Source: Phycisphaerae bacterium (lineage in GTDB: Bacteria; Chloroflexota; Anaerolineae; 4572-78; J111). From it: 64,000 nucleotides of DNA. Positions within the stretch are counted from its first letter, which is position 1, and each line of letters opens with the position of its first letter. The notes beneath the pieces were generated by a model. That model saw only the letters and a list, made by a program, of their open reading frames with translations. It was not told where the DNA came from and did no database searches. The stretch lies in contig JANQQF010000038.1 in assembly GCA_028285035.1 (NCBI GenBank), forward strand, positions 248,001 to 312,000, written 5' to 3'. This document shows, piece after piece, positions 62,386-64,000 of the stretch. The position numbers were made by a program, and so were the translations under genes.

Positions 62386-62642
62386 GGATTGCTCCTTATA
62401 AGGGTAACTATCAATTCTAATATAACATAGAATTCTAATAATGATGGTTACAAGATTGTTACAGTTAAAATTTTCAAGAAAAAGGTCGCTTTGTAGAGGG
62501 ATAGTAAATTAGAGTGCCCAAAATGGGTATGGAGAAAGTATTTATGTTGAGGCTATTATTTATCTATCATAGCCTATCTATTAATGAGAGTAGTGTCGAG
62601 AATAAAATGTATGTAATTTCTTTGGGATGAAAGGGGAAGTGT

Positions 62643-62707
62643 GTCACAGTTCAAAATTAGAGAACTGGAACCTGTGACCCCTGAAGGGGTAGCGGTTTAG
62701 TCCGCTA
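62643..62707. repeat. three adjacent hairpins between regulator and receiver genes
   Basis: Three inverted repeats abut: GTCACAG/CTGTGAC (62643-62649 with 62672-62678, with CAGTTC/GAACTG as an alternative inside), ACCCC/GGGGT (62677-62681 with 62686-62690, loop TGAA) and TAGCGG/CCGCTA (62690-62695 with 62702-62707). They resemble a REP-like element or an mRNA processing signal. The rest of the 352-bp gap (62386-62737) shows no gene. Confidence 0.5.
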
Positions 62708-62737
62708 AAATTTCTCTAAAAATAAATTGTTAAACCC

Positions 62738-63448
62738 TTAAATAGAACTTATTAAATATCGACCACCGGCTATGGTCAATACATATTGAGGGTTACTGGG
62801 GTCTATTTCTAATTTATGCCGTAAGCGATGCACATGTACTCGGGCAATTGCTCGGGCATCTGCCTCGGTTGCCTCATATCCCCGCACTTGCTTGATAAGA
62901 TTGATTGAGTCTATTGCAGTATCTGGCCGTTTCATCAGAACCAAAAGAATATCAAATTCAGTTGGGGTTAGGTTGATAATTTCTTCATCTCGGTTAACTT
63001 GGCGATTAGCGGGGTTAAGGGTTAGATTTCTTATTTTCAAGGTTTGATCGGACACAGGGTGTGTGTTTTCCAATTGAGAGCTATCCTGACGGCTAATACC
63101 ATCTGCCACGCTGGCTAATAGCTCAGCAGTGTTAATTGGCTTTGTTATATAGTCGTGGGCCCCTTGACGTAAGGCCTCAATGGCCGAGTCAAATGTGGCA
63201 TACCCGGTCGAAATAATGACGCTAGTTTGAGGTGATTTTTTTCGCGAATGCCGAACAACATCCAACCCGTTCATATCTGTTAATCGTAAATCTACAATGG
63301 CAACATCAAAATGAGTTTGATTGATGAGATCAATCGCTGATTGTCCATCAGCTGCTTCCGTTACAATATAACCTTCTGCTTCGAGATGGCGCACCAGAAA
63401 ATAGCGAAACGTACGTTCATCATCAACAACCAAAATATGGTAGGTCAT
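62738..63448 (-). CDS. OmpR-family response regulator (REC + winged helix)
   Basis: The 236-aa transcription regulator has a receiver domain with Asp53 (VAIVDLRLTDMNG), Lys in YITKPINTAEL, and a C-terminal winged helix (about 140-236, LTPTEFDILLVLMKR, RVHVHRLRHKLEIDP, YVLTIAGGRYLI). It pairs with the histidine kinase upstream, whose stop overlaps its start by 4 bp. It is the only evident DNA-binding output in the locus. Confidence 0.95.
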   Translation of the reverse strand: MTYHILVVDDERTFRYFLVRHLEAEGYIVTEAADGQSAIDLINQTHFDVAIVDLRLTDMNGLDVVRHSRKKSPQTSVIISTGYATFDSAIEALRQGAHDYITKPINTAELLASVADGISRQDSSQLENTHPVSDQTLKIRNLTLNPANRQVNRDEEIINLTPTEFDILLVLMKRPDTAIDSINLIKQVRGYEATEADARAIARVHVHRLRHKLEIDPSNPQYVLTIAGGRYLISSI

Positions 63449-64000
63449 GTTTTCTCCGTAAAAACTGGCAGGGTTATGATAAATCGCGTACCTTGATTTT
63501 GTTCACTCTCCATAACTATCGAGCCCTTATGTTCTTCAATAATTCTCCGTGCGACAGTTAATCCTAATCCGGTGCCCCGTGTTTTTGTCGTAAAAAATGG
63601 TTCAAATATATGTGCACGAATATCTAAAGGGATACCTGGCCCCGTGTCTTCCAGGGTAATAACAGTATATTCAGGATTAGACTCATTTTTTTGTGATACG
63701 CCTGATACATCAATTTTGAGTACCTCTCTATTCATGGCTTGAGTCGCATTGATAATTAAATTACTAAACACTTGTTCCAAACGCTGCCGATCAACCGGCA
63801 TCATCGGAATATTGGACCCATAATGAGAAATAATTTTTAGGTTACTTTCATTAATTTGGGATTGACATCGCTGAATAACTGTATCAATAATTTCTGGAAT
63901 ATAAGCTTCAGAAACGCTAAGCTGCAACGGTCTGGCAACAAAAAGGATGTCCTCTAAAATGCGATTAACCCGTTCGATCTCTCCCAAAATCATCCCAGCA
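63445..64000 (-). CDS. sensor histidine kinase, C-terminal part (runs off right edge)
   Basis: About 185 C-terminal residues are visible and the frame is open to the edge. The end of HisKA (EIERVNRILEDILFVARPL) and a complete HATPase domain are seen: N box LEQVFSNLIINATQAM, G1 LEDTGPGIP, F box FEPFFTTKTRGTGLGL and IIEEHKGSIVMES. The pattern is of the NtrB type. The phospho-accepting His and any sensor domain lie outside. Partner of the OmpR-type regulator. Confidence 0.93.
   Translation of the reverse strand, partial: AGMILGEIERVNRILEDILFVARPLQLSVSEAYIPEIIDTVIQRCQSQINESNLKIISHYGSNIPMMPVDRQRLEQVFSNLIINATQAMNREVLKIDVSGVSQKNESNPEYTVITLEDTGPGIPLDIRAHIFEPFFTTKTRGTGLGLTVARRIIEEHKGSIVMESEQNQGTRFIITLPVFTEKT

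Noticed and set aside
1..64000. Prophage, insertion sequence or integrative element
   Set aside because: No transposase, integrase, phage structural gene or paired terminal repeats were found on either strand.

Overview
This window most likely comes from a member of the Chloroflexota (Anaerolineae or a neighbouring class). The evidence is indirect: very large multi-GAF sensor proteins, Thr/Pro-rich secreted proteins with cohesin and dockerin modules, TPR-CHAT and KGGVGR-type ATPase-TPR proteins, and a moderate, AT-leaning base composition. No rRNA, tRNA, CRISPR array, transposase or phage gene was seen. Both ends are open: an M81 (MlrC-like) gene runs off the left edge and a histidine kinase off the right edge.

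Left third (1-22 kb), mostly chromosomal metabolism. A GMC oxidoreductase and an MlrC-like metallopeptidase form a minus-strand pair diverging from a sugar isomerase/epimerase-like TIM barrel. Next come a CorC-type membrane protein fused in frame to a complete SMP-30/gluconolactonase domain, argJ with a long leader, and smc. The 0.77-kb gap after smc holds two tandem structured RNA candidates, each ending in an intrinsic terminator, then a 19-codon ORF with a strong ribosome-binding site. A KGGVGR ATPase-TPR protein, a D-lyxose isomerase, an aldo/keto reductase and an M48 protease follow. A TPR-CHAT gene is broken by one nonsense codon and one frameshift. azlCD (branched-chain amino acid export) closes this part.

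Middle (22.5-38.3 kb). A cell-surface cluster encodes two secreted proteins that each carry both a cohesin and a dockerin, a membrane-anchored cohesin, a cohesin-LysM lipoprotein and an SleB-like hydrolase. It is preceded by a roughly 250-nt highly structured RNA ending in a long terminator hairpin. On the minus strand follow coaX-coaBC, a FAD amine-oxidase-like protein and ilvBN. ilvBN has a complete ribosome-mediated attenuator: near-consensus promoter, a 31-aa leader peptide with six consecutive Val codons, mutually exclusive hairpins and a terminator. An MFS transporter lies upstream.

Right third (38.4-64 kb): one dense minus-strand signalling locus. In order of transcription it holds a histidine kinase (partial) and OmpR-type regulator, three stand-alone receiver proteins, two giant GAF/PAS proteins without a kinase domain (1758 and 1889 aa), a 2549-aa protein with about 12 GAFs plus kinase and two receivers, a threonine-synthase-like PLP enzyme fused to a receiver domain, a receiver-kinase, and maf. 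Short gaps or ATGA overlaps suggest cotranscription from the giant GAF genes to maf. About 29 GAF domains are encoded in 18 kb. The likely logic is many sensory GAF inputs, one or two kinases, and receivers, one of which sits directly on a metabolic enzyme.

The least ordinary items are the PLP enzyme-receiver fusion, the CorC-SMP-30 fusion, the ilv attenuator, the cohesin/dockerin cluster with its structured RNA, and the tandem RNAs with the mini-ORF near 12 kb.
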